Of a stretch of 64,000 nucleotides of DNA, positions 17,444 to 25,789 are shown in pieces. The position numbers and the translations under genes are program-made. The first letter of the stretch is position 1. Each line of letters opens with the position of its first letter. Origin of the DNA: Streptomyces coeruleorubidus. Its GTDB lineage: Bacteria > Actinomycetota > Actinomycetes > Streptomycetales > Streptomycetaceae. Under the pieces are notes generated by a model. The model searched no databases. It was given only the letters and a program-made list of their open reading frames with translations, and was not told the origin of the DNA. The DNA lies in assembly GCF_028885415.1 (NCBI RefSeq), contig NZ_CP118527.1, positions 1,364,001 through 1,428,000 on the forward strand. Direction: 5' to 3'.

Positions 17444-17533
17444 GGTCGGTCTCCCCCGTGGAGTCAGCGGCTCACGCCGTGTGCGGTCGCCGTGAAAAAA
17501 CCGTAGCCGCTTCGGCGCATCTCGTGGCGAGCC

Positions 17534-17542
17534 TGTGGATAA
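17534..17542 (-). promoter_or_regulatory. Consensus DnaA box (TTATCCACA on the minus strand)
   Basis: A perfect 9-base E. coli-type DnaA box in the 125-bp gap between the DUF6397 and roadblock genes, inside an A-rich patch (GTGAAAAAACC). Single boxes occur by chance, and the Streptomyces preference is TTGTCCACA, so function is uncertain. Confidence 0.35.
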
Positions 17543-17568
17543 CTCCGCGGGGATGACGAACGTGCAGG

Positions 17569-17982
17569 TCAGACGTCTGTTTCCGGTTTCCGTTCGGGCT
17601 GGCGCGCATCGACGTCGAGGTGCTCGCCGACCCGGTTGACCAGAAGTGTCATCTCGTAGGCGATCTGGCCTATGTCGGCCTCAGCGCCACTGAGGACACA
17701 CAGACAACTACCCGTGCCGGCCGCGGTGACGAAGAGCACCGCGTCGTCGAACTCGATCATCGTCTGGCGTACGCTGCCCGCGCCGAAGTGCCGTCCCGAC
17801 CCCTTGGCCAGGCTGTGCAGTCCGGACGACACGGCCGCGAGATGCTCCGCGTCCTCGCGGCGCAGTCCGGTGCTCGCCCCTGTCACCAGGCCGTCGTTGG
17901 ACAGGACCAGTGCGTGCCGCACCTGGTGGACGCGCTCGGTCAGGTCGTCCAGCAGCCAGTCCAGTCCCTGGTTCTGCGCCAT
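17569..17982 (-). CDS. Orphan roadblock/LC7 protein, CvnB-like
   Basis: 137 residues from ATG 17982, preceded by GGGGAGA. It is a roadblock/LC7 protein: LDWLLDDLTERVHQVRHALVLSNDGLVTGAS, LRREDAEHLAAVSSGLHSLAKGSG, then the strand-rich second half ending EADIGQIAYEMTLLVNRVGEHL. Such proteins regulate small GTPases and in conservons act between the kinase-like CvnA and GTPase CvnD. This copy closely parallels CvnB at 19634-20071 but has no kinase, DUF742 or GTPase partner of its own beside it. It may plug into the conservon 1.5 kb away. Divergent from the F420/FMN enzyme gene. Confidence 0.85.
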   Translation of the reverse strand: MAQNQGLDWLLDDLTERVHQVRHALVLSNDGLVTGASTGLRREDAEHLAAVSSGLHSLAKGSGRHFGAGSVRQTMIEFDDAVLFVTAAGTGSCLCVLSGAEADIGQIAYEMTLLVNRVGEHLDVDARQPERKPETDV

Positions 17983-18086
17983 GTTCCGATCTCCCCGTTT
18001 TCTCCCCGTGCGATTCTCCTCCTGGCCGGAGGATCTCCACGCCAGCCTTCCCCACGACCGCTGTCGGGGCAAGGAGGATGGGAGCC

Positions 18087-18515
18087 ATGGCAGAGAAGAT
18101 GACCGACGCGCAATGGCGGGAGTTCGTTTCGCACGGCACCCGCACCGGAAAGCTCTCCACGGTCCGGGCCGACGGAAGCCCGCACGTGACCCCGATCTGG
18201 TTCGTCCTGGACGGCGACGAGCTGGTGTTCAACACCGGCAAGGACAGCGTGAAGGGGCGCAATCTCACCCGTGACGGCCGGGTCGCCCTGTGTGTGGACG
18301 ACGACCGGCCGCCGTACTCCTTCGTGGTGCTGCGGGGCCGCGCCCGCGTCTCGGAGGACCTCGACGAGATACGGCACTGGGCCACCCGCATCGGCGCCCG
18401 GTACATGGGCGAGGAGCGCGCCGAGGAGTTCGGCGCCCGCAACGGCGTCCCAGGCGAACTCCTCGTCCGTGTCGCCATCGACAGGGTCCTGGCGGAGCGG
18501 GACCTCGCGGACTGA
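18087..18515 (+). CDS. PPOX-class F420/FMN-dependent split-barrel oxidoreductase
   Basis: 142 residues from ATG 18087, which has AAGGAGG nine bases upstream. Split-barrel features: REFVSHGTRTGKLSTVRADGSPHVTPIWFVLDGDELVF, then NTGKDSVKGRNLTRDGRVALCVDDDRPPYSFVVLRGRARV. These match the family of small F420-dependent reductases and related flavin/PNP oxidase-like proteins (TIGR-type PPOX class). The cofactor probably binds at the dimer interface. The substrate is unknown. It lies in a short plus-strand island between the roadblock gene and the conservon. Confidence 0.85.
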   Translation: MAEKMTDAQWREFVSHGTRTGKLSTVRADGSPHVTPIWFVLDGDELVFNTGKDSVKGRNLTRDGRVALCVDDDRPPYSFVVLRGRARVSEDLDEIRHWATRIGARYMGEERAEEFGARNGVPGELLVRVAIDRVLAERDLAD

Positions 18516-18531
18516 CAGACAGGCACCCCGG

Positions 18532-19137
18532 TCAGCCGACCGAGTCGAGAAGCCGGGCGGTGTGCATCCGCCCGGCGTACTCGACGAGCCGGATCAGCAC
18601 CTCCTTCCCCGAGTCGCGGTCCCGGGCGTCGCACAGCACCACGGGTGTGCCCCGGTCGAGGTCGAGGGCGCGCGAGACGTCCGGGGCGCCGTGCCGCCGG
18701 GCGCCCGCGAAGCAGTTGACGGCCACCACGAACGGGATGCGCCGGTGCTCGAAGTAGTCGACCGCGGGGAAGCAGTCCTCCAGGCGGCGGGTGTCCGCGA
18801 GGACCACCGCGCCGAGCGCCCCTTGCGACAACTCGTCCCACAGGAACCAGAACCGGTCCTGGCCCGGCGTGCCGAACAGGTACAGGGAGAGGCCGGACCG
18901 GATGGTGATGCGTCCGAAGTCCATGGCGACGGTGGTGGTGGTCTTGTGGTCCACGCCGTCGGTGTCGTCCACCAACTGCCCGGCTTCGCTGAGCAGTTCC
19001 TCGGTGCGCAGCGGCCGGATCTCACTGACGGCGCCCACCAGGGTGGTCTTGCCCACGCCGAACCCGCCGGCGACCAGTATCTTCAACGCCAGTGCGGAGG
19101 TATCGCCGCCGGTGGCGTCGGAGTGCTCGGAGACCAT
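18532..19137 (-). CDS. cvnD: Conservon GTPase CvnD
   Basis: 201 residues, small Ras-like ATP/GTP-binding protein of the conservon type. Motifs: P-loop GGFGVGKTT (~24-32), switch region HKTTTTVAMDFGRI, G3 region GTPGQDRFWFLWDEL, and G4-like VNCFAG where the usual NKxD is altered, as in other CvnD proteins. It acts at the membrane with CvnA, CvnB and CvnC in a signalling complex likened to eukaryotic G-protein systems. It is the last gene of the cvnABCD operon and separated by 63 bp from cvnC. Convergent with the F420/FMN gene (16 bp between). Confidence 0.9.
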   Translation of the reverse strand: MVSEHSDATGGDTSALALKILVAGGFGVGKTTLVGAVSEIRPLRTEELLSEAGQLVDDTDGVDHKTTTTVAMDFGRITIRSGLSLYLFGTPGQDRFWFLWDELSQGALGAVVLADTRRLEDCFPAVDYFEHRRIPFVVAVNCFAGARRHGAPDVSRALDLDRGTPVVLCDARDRDSGKEVLIRLVEYAGRMHTARLLDSVG

Positions 19138-19200
19138 TGATCACTTCTCTCGGGAGTGCCGGCAAGGGGTGCGGTGAGTACGTGAGTGGTGTGCAGGCAT

Positions 19201-19611
19201 CTACAGCGCCCTCAGTCCTGCGATCACCTCGCGCAGAATGCGCTCGTCGGGCAGTTGTGCCGGCGGCACCGGGCGGCTGACGGTGACGCAGCCGAGTTCC
19301 AGGAGGTCGCCGAGGAGGACCCTGACGACGCCCACGGGCAGGTCCGCGCCCGCGGCGAGTTCGGCGACCGACTGGGTCTCCGTGCGGCACAGGTCGAGGA
19401 GGGTCCGGTGTTCCGGACCGAGCGGGACGTCGTCCACGCCGGGTGCGGCCGGGTCCAGCGTGACCAGGGCGATCAGGTCGAACCGCACGCCGGTGGGGCC
19501 GGGCCGGGTGCGTCCGCCCGTCATGGCGTAGGGGCGGACGAGAGGGCCGGCCTCGTGGTCGTACCACTGGCTGCCCTGCTCGGGCGGGGTGCCCGTCATG
19601 TCCTCGGTCAT
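19201..19611 (-). CDS. cvnC: Conservon protein CvnC (DUF742)
   Basis: About 136 residues from ATG 19611; ATGs at 19599 and 19665 are alternatives, the latter overlapping cvnB by 32 bp. DUF742 marks: QWYDHEAGPLVRPYAMTGGRT, FDLIALV, LGPEHRTLLDLC, SVAELAAGADLPVGVVRVLLGDLLELG (winged-helix-like) and the C-terminal ILREVIAGLRAL. The family is a constant third member of conservons, thought to help link CvnA and CvnB to the GTPase. Third gene of the operon. Confidence 0.9.
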   Translation of the reverse strand: MTEDMTGTPPEQGSQWYDHEAGPLVRPYAMTGGRTRPGPTGVRFDLIALVTLDPAAPGVDDVPLGPEHRTLLDLCRTETQSVAELAAGADLPVGVVRVLLGDLLELGCVTVSRPVPPAQLPDERILREVIAGLRAL

Positions 19612-19633
19612 CTGCGCGGACAGCCCTCTCGGT

Positions 19634-20071
19634 TCATCCGGCGGCGGGTGGCCGGGCACCGACACGGGGCGCCGTGCCGAGGTGCTCGCCGACGCGTTTG
19701 ACCAGGCGTGCCATCTCGTAGGCCACGAGGCCGATGTCGGCGGTCACGGCGGTGAGGAGGGCGAGGCAGGATCCGTCGCCGGCTGCGGCCACGAACAGGA
19801 AGCCCTCGTCCATCTCCACCATGGTCTGGCGGACACCGCCGGCACCGAAGTGCCGTCCGGCCCCCTTGGCGAGGCTGTGGAAGCCCGAGGCGACCGCGGC
19901 GAGGTGTTCGGCGTCCTCGCGGCGGAGGTCGGTCGAGGCGCCCACGGCGAGGCCGTCGTTGGACAGCACCACGGCGTGCCGTATCTCGCTCACGCGGAGC
20001 ACCAGATCGTCCAGCAGCCAGTCGAGTTCGCCGGAGCGCCGGTCGGAATGCGTGCTCGGGTCCTGGATCAT
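19634..20071 (-). CDS. cvnB: Conservon roadblock/LC7 protein CvnB
   Basis: 145 residues. Its ATG overlaps the cvnA stop (ATGA), so the two are translationally coupled. Roadblock/LC7 fold: LDWLLDDLVLRVSEIRHAVVLSNDGLAVGAS, LRREDAEHLAAVASGFHSLAKGAG and ADIGLVAYEMARLVKRVGEHLG. It likely acts as the GTPase regulator of CvnD. The sequence is strikingly similar to the orphan roadblock protein at 17569-17982, with the same block order and near-identical central segments, implying a local duplication or recruitment. Confidence 0.92.
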   Translation of the reverse strand: MIQDPSTHSDRRSGELDWLLDDLVLRVSEIRHAVVLSNDGLAVGASTDLRREDAEHLAAVASGFHSLAKGAGRHFGAGGVRQTMVEMDEGFLFVAAAGDGSCLALLTAVTADIGLVAYEMARLVKRVGEHLGTAPRVGARPPAAG

Positions 20072-22593
20072 GCGAGGTCTCCTTCGCTGCTGTCGCTGCC
20101 CGTCGGGCCGGGAGTGGTTCCGCGGCCGGGTCGCCTGCCGCCGCCGCGCGTCCAGCCGTCGCGGTACGCCGCCATGCGGTCGCGGACGAGCTCGGGGGTG
20201 CGTTCGTCGTCCCGGGGTGCGGGCGAGGGGGACGGCTCCTCGGGGCGCCCGTTTCGCAGTTGGGGCGCCAGGCTGGCCTGCCGTACGCGGCGTGGGAGGT
20301 CGTCGGAGCCTTCGGGCTGCTCCTGGGGTCGGTGCAGTCGCAAGGTGGCGACTCCTGGGGGTGGCGTGTGACTTGTGGTCTCCGCGAGGGCCGGTACGGG
20401 TGACACCAAAGCGCGCCGGTCGGCCGGTGCCGGGACGGCGTCGGGGACGGTGTCCTGGTGCGGGATGTCGTCGGGCACGCGCGCGTGGGCGCGTTCCTCG
20501 GGCTGCCGCGCGTGCACCGCTTCACCGTGGGAACGTTCCGCCGCCCCGGTGTGCAGCAGGGCGGTGGGCACCAGGACGACCGCGGTGGTGCCGCCGTACG
20601 GCGAGGTCCTCAGGTGGACCTTGATGCCGTGCCGGGCGGCGAGCCTGCTCACCACGAACAGGCCGAGCCGGTCGCTGTCGAACAGGTCGAGCGCCTCGGA
20701 CTGTTCGATGCGGCGGTTGGCCTCGGCGAGGGTCTCCTTGCCCATGCCGAGGCCGCGGTCCTCGACCTCGACGGCGTAGCCGTTGCCGACGGGTTCGCCG
20801 GTGACGCGCACGCGCGTGTGGGGCGGCGAGAACTGGGCGGCGTTCTCGATGATCTCGGCCAGGAGGTGCGTGAGGTCGGCCACGGCCGCGCCGACGACGG
20901 CCGCCTCGGGGAGTTGCCGTACCTCCACGCGCGCGTAGTCCTCCACTTCGGAGACGGCCGCGCGGACCACGTTGGTCAGGGAGACGGGCCTGCGCCAGGC
21001 CCGGCCGGGGGCCGCTCCGGAGAGGATGATCAGGCTCTCCGCGTGGCGCCGCATGCGGGTGGTGAGGTGGTCCAGGCGGAAGAGGTCGCTCAGTTCGTTG
21101 GGGTCGTCGGAGCGGCGTTCCATGCTGTCGAGGAGGCTCAGCTGCCGGTGGACGAGGATCTGACTGCGGCGGGCGAGGTTGACGAAGACGCCGGAGATGC
21201 CGCTGGCGAGTTCGGCGCGCTCGACGGCGGCCCGCAGCGCGGCCCGGTGGACGGTGCCGAGGGCCTCGGCGACCTGCCCGGTCTCGTCCTCGGCGGCCGG
21301 TCCGGGTGGTGCCTCGGCGCGGATGTCGATCTCCTCGCCCGCGCGCAGTTTCCGCATGGCCTCGGGGAGTTTGCGCCGGGCGATCTCCAGGGCGCTGTTG
21401 CGCAGGCTCACGAGCTCCACCACGAGGCCGCGGCCGATGCGTACGGAGATGACGAGCGAGGCGGCGACGGCGGCGAGGCCGAGCAGGACGGCCGCACCGG
21501 CCGGGGTGAGCAGTCCCCGGGTGAACGGGTCGGCCCGCTGCGCGACGCCTCGTGCGGCGTCGTCCTCGATCGTGCGCATGCCGTTCTGCACGCGCGCGTG
21601 GGCGGTGTTCCAGGTGCTCTCGGGTGCCGCCTCGATCGCCTTGGCGCCCGGTCCGCCGGCGAGGATCCTGTCCTCGGCGTCGCCCAGCCCCGCGTAGGCG
21701 CTGCTGTCGGCGAGGGCGTTCCACGCGGAGCGCTCGGTGCCGCGCAGGTCGGCGACGGCCGACTCGGTCAGGGTGCGGCGCAGCTCGACGGCGCCGGTGA
21801 ACAGCCGGAGCCGCTCCCCGGTCAGCGTGCCGGACAGGCGGGCACTCGCCAGCAGCGCGTCCTCCCGGGCCAACGCCTCGCCGGCCCGGGAGAATTCGAG
21901 CAGCACGCGCGCGTCGGAGCCGAGGTCGGCGTCCTGGATGCCGGTGAGGGCACCGCCGACGCCGAGGGCCTCCGAGATGGTCCGGGTGTAGCGGTTGTAC
22001 GTCTCGGCCCAGCCCGCGCGCCGGTCGCGCACCTCGGTGCGCAGCGGACGCAGTTGCTCGGCGCCGGTGACGAACCCCTCCAGCCGGCGGGCGACTCCGG
22101 CGGGCAGTTCCTCGCTGTCGGCGACGGTGCTGTTCTCGCCGAGCCGCAGTTTGGCGACGGCCCGGTCGGTGCGCCGGGCGAGTTCGTCCAGCTCGTCGGT
22201 CCCTGCGGCGGAGGGGTCGGTGGCGCGGCGTACGGCGGCCGTGCGTTCGGCCTGGAGGGCGGCGACCGCGGCGGAGACGGGGGCGCGGACCATGGCGTCC
22301 ACGCGCTGGACCTGCCGCAGCCGGGAGACGTCCTGGGCAGTGGTGACGGTGGCGTGGGCCCACAGGGCCAGGAGGGAGACGACCGGCACCATCAGCAGGC
22401 AGACGATCTTGGCGCGCACCGTGCGGGGGCGTATGTGCCAGCGCTCCGCGCGCGTGGACGCTCCGTCCGGTGCGGCCCCCGAGGGCACCTCGGCGTCCTC
22501 GTCGGCCGGCGGTCCGGCGTGCGCGCGGCGACCGCGCACGGGCGGGGGCGGCGCCTCGGCGCCGACGGTTGGGGTCCTACGGGGTGTACGCAT
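20068..22593 (-). CDS. cvnA: Conservon sensor kinase-like protein CvnA
   Basis: 841 residues from ATG 22593 (GAGGAG just upstream). Order: a basic/Pro-rich cytoplasmic leader, TM1 near residue 65-85 (AKIVCLLMVPVVSLLALWA), an extracytoplasmic helical nitrate/nitrite-sensor (NIT)-like domain (QRVDAMVRAPVSAAVAALQ, ~100-340), TM2 around AAVLLGLAAVAASLVISV, a HAMP-like segment, then a HATPase: LAEIIENAAQFSPPHTRV (N box), DRGLGMG, and GLFVVSRLAARHGI. The C-terminal ~190 residues are Pro/Arg-rich and disordered. It heads the cvnABCD operon and probably passes a membrane signal to CvnD. A tandem repeat array lies 36 bp upstream. The frame remains open upstream through the repeats, but no ribosome site supports a longer protein. 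Confidence 0.92.
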   Translation of the reverse strand: MRTPRRTPTVGAEAPPPPVRGRRAHAGPPADEDAEVPSGAAPDGASTRAERWHIRPRTVRAKIVCLLMVPVVSLLALWAHATVTTAQDVSRLRQVQRVDAMVRAPVSAAVAALQAERTAAVRRATDPSAAGTDELDELARRTDRAVAKLRLGENSTVADSEELPAGVARRLEGFVTGAEQLRPLRTEVRDRRAGWAETYNRYTRTISEALGVGGALTGIQDADLGSDARVLLEFSRAGEALAREDALLASARLSGTLTGERLRLFTGAVELRRTLTESAVADLRGTERSAWNALADSSAYAGLGDAEDRILAGGPGAKAIEAAPESTWNTAHARVQNGMRTIEDDAARGVAQRADPFTRGLLTPAGAAVLLGLAAVAASLVISVRIGRGLVVELVSLRNSALEIARRKLPEAMRKLRAGEEIDIRAEAPPGPAAEDETGQVAEALGTVHRAALRAAVERAELASGISGVFVNLARRSQILVHRQLSLLDSMERRSDDPNELSDLFRLDHLTTRMRRHAESLIILSGAAPGRAWRRPVSLTNVVRAAVSEVEDYARVEVRQLPEAAVVGAAVADLTHLLAEIIENAAQFSPPHTRVRVTGEPVGNGYAVEVEDRGLGMGKETLAEANRRIEQSEALDLFDSDRLGLFVVSRLAARHGIKVHLRTSPYGGTTAVVLVPTALLHTGAAERSHGEAVHARQPEERAHARVPDDIPHQDTVPDAVPAPADRRALVSPVPALAETTSHTPPPGVATLRLHRPQEQPEGSDDLPRRVRQASLAPQLRNGRPEEPSPSPAPRDDERTPELVRDRMAAYRDGWTRGGGRRPGRGTTPGPTGSDSSEGDLA

Positions 22594-22628
22594 GGACTCC
22601 TCGCTCGGGGGTGGTTCGGGGCGAGTCA

Positions 22629-22731
22629 CCCCGGCTTCATGGCGGGTCACCCCGGCTTCATGGCGTGCCGTCCGGGCTCGGGACTGCCGTCCTGGCTTCA
22701 TGGCGTGCCGCCCGGGCTTCATGGCGTGCCA
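22629..22731. repeat. Tandem array of 21-bp units upstream of cvnA
   Basis: Five units: 22629-22649, 22650-22670, 22671-22689 (degenerate, 19 bp), 22690-22710 and 22711-22731. The core is CCGGCTTCATGGCGTGCCG. The 21-bp period equals two helical turns, so bound protein would sit on one face of the DNA. The array lies between the MHYT gene and cvnA, right in the cvnA leader or promoter. Its end (CATTCCGGACAGCG) resembles the second array at 31636-31727. Confidence 0.85.
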
Positions 22732-22789
22732 TTCCGGACAGCGGGACGTGCCGTCCGGAGGGCCGGTCGCCCGCTCCGCCGGGCCAAGG

Positions 22790-23569
22790 TCACGGCTGAC
22801 GGGCGACGCTCTCGACCGGCCGCTGGGCCGACGCGGACGCCTCACGTTCCCCTGCAGTCGGCGACAGCGCGACGAACGCGGAGGTCAGGAAGAGGTAGGA
22901 CCCGAGGCCGACGGCGAGGGGGAAGATGAACTGCATCGCCGTGGCCCCGGGCAGTGCCTCCCCGGAGGGCGTCACGCGCACGCTCACCGCGAACATCCCG
23001 GTGTAGTGCATGCTGCTGACGGCCGCGCCCATGATCAGGGAGGCGACGGTGACCGCGACGGGCGACTTGATGTTGAGCGCCGCCCACAGGGCCGCCGTCG
23101 CGGCGACGACGGCGATCAGGACGGAGAGCCCGACGAGCACCGGGTCATAGGTCACGTCGCCGTGCAGGCGGACGGCCGCCATGCCCAGGTAGTGCATGCT
23201 CGCGACGCCGAGGCCGGTGGTGAGCCCGCCGATCAGCAGGGCCCGGCCGCGGTCCCGGCTGTAGCCGACGGCGAAGACGCCGGCGCAGACGACGACCATG
23301 GCGACGAACAGACTCAGCAGGGTGAGCGGCACGTCGTAGCGGATATCGGTGCCGGCGACGCTGAAACCGAGCATGGCCACGAAGTGCATGGTCCAGATGC
23401 CGGTGCCGATCGCCGAGGCGGCGGTGACGAGCCAGTTGCGGCGCGAACGCCCGGTGGCGGCGAGCGCGCGGACGGTGCAGCGCAGCCCGAGGGCGGCGCC
23501 GATGCAGGCCATCACGTACGACAGCACGGGGGTCAGCCACCCCAGGGCGGCGTGGTCCAGGTGTCCCAT
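22790..23569 (-). CDS. MHYT-domain integral membrane sensor protein
   Basis: 259 residues with seven hydrophobic helices. Three MHYT-type motifs are visible: WTMHFVAML, ASMHYLGMAAV and SSMHYTGMFAV, whose Met/His pairs are proposed to bind copper or another metal and sense oxygen, CO or NO. No GGDEF, EAL or kinase domain follows, so it would need a partner for output. ATG 23569 is followed by a helix from residue ~10. It lies about 200 bp upstream of cvnA on the same strand, and the conservon may be the output. That link is inference from position only. Confidence 0.9.
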   Translation of the reverse strand: MGHLDHAALGWLTPVLSYVMACIGAALGLRCTVRALAATGRSRRNWLVTAASAIGTGIWTMHFVAMLGFSVAGTDIRYDVPLTLLSLFVAMVVVCAGVFAVGYSRDRGRALLIGGLTTGLGVASMHYLGMAAVRLHGDVTYDPVLVGLSVLIAVVAATAALWAALNIKSPVAVTVASLIMGAAVSSMHYTGMFAVSVRVTPSGEALPGATAMQFIFPLAVGLGSYLFLTSAFVALSPTAGEREASASAQRPVESVARQP

Positions 23570-23712
23570 GACCCCGGGACGCTAGACCCGGCAGGGGCGC
23601 GCGAAGGGGGCGCATTTCGAAAGGTGTTGGAATATGACGCAAGTATGTACCGGAACGATCGGGTCACGCTCGAACGTGTGCACTGAGGCGTCATCCCTGC
23701 CGGTGAGGAATC

Positions 23713-24321
23713 ATGCCGTACATGAGCGACGACCAGACGCGTGTCCAGGAGTTCTTCACCGCCCGCGCCGCCGACTGGGACAGCCGGTTCCCTGATGACG
23801 GTCCTGCCTACGCGACCGCGGCCGCCGAGCTCGGACTGCGCCCGGGCGACCGCGTGCTCGACGCGGGGTGCGGCACCGGACGCGCCCTGCCGCCGCTGCG
23901 TGCCGCCGTGGGGCCCTCGGGAGTGGTGCTCGGGGCCGATCTGACCCCGGCCATGCTGCGGAAGGCCGTGCGGGCCGGACGGGACCGTGACGGGGCGTTG
24001 CTGCTCACGGACGTCGCCGCGCTGCCGCTGCGCTCACACTCGCTGGACGCCGTGTTCGGGGCGGGCCTGATCTCGCATCTGCCGAGTCCGGCCGAGAACC
24101 TGCGGGAGCTGGCGCGTGTCGTGCGTCCCGGTGGCGTGCTGGCGCTGTTCCACCCGATCGGCAGGGCGGCCCTGGCCGCGCGCCACGGCCGCCCGCTCAC
24201 CCCGGACGACCTGCGCGCCGAGCCCAACCTCCGGCCGCTGCTGGCCGGTTCGGGGTGGCGCATGACGTCGTACGTCGACGAGGACTCCCGCTTCCTGGCG
24301 CTCGCCGTCCGCGAGGACTGA
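23713..24321 (+). CDS. Class I SAM-dependent methyltransferase
   Basis: 202 residues. Rossmann-type methyltransferase: motif I VLDAGCGTGRAL (~48-59), motif II region VVLGADLTPAML, the acidic loop LLLTDVAALPLRSHSLDAVFGAGLISHL and RELARVVRPGGVLALFHPIG. The substrate is not predictable; the closest look is the UbiE/Methyltransf_11 group. The start may be ATG 23713 or 23722; GTGAGGAA precedes both. Convergent with the MpaB gene. Confidence 0.88.
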   Translation: MPYMSDDQTRVQEFFTARAADWDSRFPDDGPAYATAAAELGLRPGDRVLDAGCGTGRALPPLRAAVGPSGVVLGADLTPAMLRKAVRAGRDRDGALLLTDVAALPLRSHSLDAVFGAGLISHLPSPAENLRELARVVRPGGVLALFHPIGRAALAARHGRPLTPDDLRAEPNLRPLLAGSGWRMTSYVDEDSRFLALAVRED

Positions 24322-24328
24322 GCTGCCG

Positions 24329-24380
24329 CGTCACCCGGCTTCGGCGTCCGGCCCCGTCACCCGGCCTCGGCGTCCGACGC
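24329..24380. repeat. 26-bp tandem duplication across a stop codon
   Basis: Two 26-bp units (24329-24354 and 24355-24380) differ at only three positions. The second holds the last codons and TGA of the MpaB-like gene on the minus strand; the first is a copy of the same segment just past the stop, so the coding end DAEAG-stop is repeated. Probably a neutral slippage product. Confidence 0.75.
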
Positions 24381-25259
24381 CGCCACGTGCCGCACGGGAC
24401 AGCCCCGGACGCCCGGGACCGGACGCGTGCCCAGGTCGGCGAGCCGGTAGCCGTACGGGTAACCCTTGATCTCCCAGTTCTGCCGGGCGAAGTGCGGGGC
24501 GCGCCGGGGCGGCAGCAGACGGACGGCGCGGCCCCGCAGCCGTACCGCGCGACGCACCCACGCGCGCGTGGCGGCGCTCGGCGGGGTATAACGGAAGGCA
24601 CGCAGGAGCGAGTCGTCGAGCAGCGCGAGGGTCGTGGTGCGCAGCAGCGGGGCGAGCGGGCGCGGGTACCAGGAGGACATCAGGTCGAGCGTGGCGTCCG
24701 AGACCCGCCGGGCCGCCTCGTCCCAGGCGAAGTGGGCCGCCTCGTAGCCGTCGAGGCAGGTCTCGAACTCCTCATAGGTCTCGGGGATGTCCTTGATGCC
24801 CATGTGCCGGCCCAGCGTGCGGTAGTGGACGACACTGGCGACGATCTCGTGGCGGGACATCCTGCGCCACCCGTAGGCGTCGATCCACCGTTTGGGCACC
24901 ACGACGAACGTGCACAGCACGTAGCGCATGTCGTCGTTGCTGATGTCGTAGCTGCGGTGCATCTGGTTGATGCGGCGGATCGCGGTCTTCCCCTGATCGC
25001 TGCCGAAGCCGTGCTCCACCACGGCGTCCAGGAGCAGCGACGTGTCGTCGTAGCGCTTCTGCGTCCGCTCCGTGAGCTCCGCCGTCTCGGCGAGCAGCCG
25101 GCCGATGCTCGGGACGGCGTACGTGCGGTACAGGGCCAGCTCCAGGGCGCGGGTGAAGTCCCAGGGGAACTCGTACGCCGCGCTCAGCCGGTAGATCTCC
25201 GTGGCCTGCCGGTACGGGTCCATCCGCCGTATCTGTTCCAGGCGTGCGAAGCGCTTCAC
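24357..25259 (-). CDS. MpaB-like oxygenase (DUF2236, latex-clearing/mycophenolic acid B superfamily)
   Basis: 300 residues, nearly all helical. It resembles the DUF2236/MpaB family: MDPYRQATEIYRLSAAYEFPWDFTRALELALYRTYAVPSIGRLLAET at the N-terminus, then INQMHRSYDISNDDMRYVLCTFVVVPKRWIDAYGWR, which holds the region of the Arg/His residues that contact heme, and HYRTLGRHMGIKDIP. Members are haem-dependent oxygenases, some of which cleave polyisoprene or fungal intermediates; the substrate here is unknown. A short inverted repeat CCAAC-N5-GTTGG at 25289-25303 lies just upstream and could be an operator. No regulator gene adjoins it. Confidence 0.8.
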   Translation of the reverse strand: MKRFARLEQIRRMDPYRQATEIYRLSAAYEFPWDFTRALELALYRTYAVPSIGRLLAETAELTERTQKRYDDTSLLLDAVVEHGFGSDQGKTAIRRINQMHRSYDISNDDMRYVLCTFVVVPKRWIDAYGWRRMSRHEIVASVVHYRTLGRHMGIKDIPETYEEFETCLDGYEAAHFAWDEAARRVSDATLDLMSSWYPRPLAPLLRTTTLALLDDSLLRAFRYTPPSAATRAWVRRAVRLRGRAVRLLPPRRAPHFARQNWEIKGYPYGYRLADLGTRPVPGVRGCPVRHVAASDAEAG

Positions 25260-25357
25260 AGTGCCCTCCCCCTTATGTCACCGGAGATCCAACTCTACGT
25301 TGGTGTCCGGGAGATGACCGGCAGGCGGGACATCCGCACAGGGGGAAGGTGGTCACC

Positions 25358-25654
25358 ATGTGGGGCAAGGTCAGAAAGGCCGGAGGCAGAGTCGCTCATG
25401 CCATGCGCACGGAGACGAAGGCCGGCGGCGACAAACGTCCGCACAATCTTTTCGAGGCGGCCGCGGCCTATGTCACGGCGAGCGCGGAGGACGACCAGGA
25501 GCGGGCCGACGAGGCGGCCGGCTGGGTCTCGCCCGAGGCGCTGTCGTTCGGGGTGAACGAGCTGGCCGGCCGGGCCGTCATCGCGCTCGCGCGGGAACGC
25601 GGCGAATCGCCCCGGACCGTGGCCCGTGAGTTGCTGGGGCTGCCGGCGGAGTGA
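25358..25654 (+). CDS. Small conserved helical protein, function unknown
   Basis: 98 residues from ATG 25358, preceded by GGGGGAAGGTGG. Basic N-terminus (MWGKVRKAGGRVAHAMRTETKAGG) and two predicted amphipathic helices: LFEAAAAYVTASAEDDQERADEAAGW and LSFGVNELAGRAVIALARERGESPRTVARELLGLPAE. No hydrophobic membrane span or cysteine. I do not recognise a named family; similar short proteins are encoded in other Streptomyces. It may pair with the downstream gene at 25790. Confidence 0.7.
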   Translation: MWGKVRKAGGRVAHAMRTETKAGGDKRPHNLFEAAAAYVTASAEDDQERADEAAGWVSPEALSFGVNELAGRAVIALARERGESPRTVARELLGLPAE

Positions 25655-25789
25655 CGCGCCCGGCCCGGACGGCCGATTCGCCCCGTCCGCCGGAAAACGG
25701 CAGCTCCTGGTGCGCGCGCAGGGCCGTGACAAGCGGCTTCCGCGCGCACTAGGGTGCGCGCCGGTGGACGAACCGATGGGGAGGCTGGG

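Noticed and set aside
22594..22845. Extension of cvnA upstream through the tandem array
   Set aside because: In frame but with no ribosome site and peptide repeats (HAMKPGR-like) that follow DNA repeats; the ATG at 22593 has GAGGAG.
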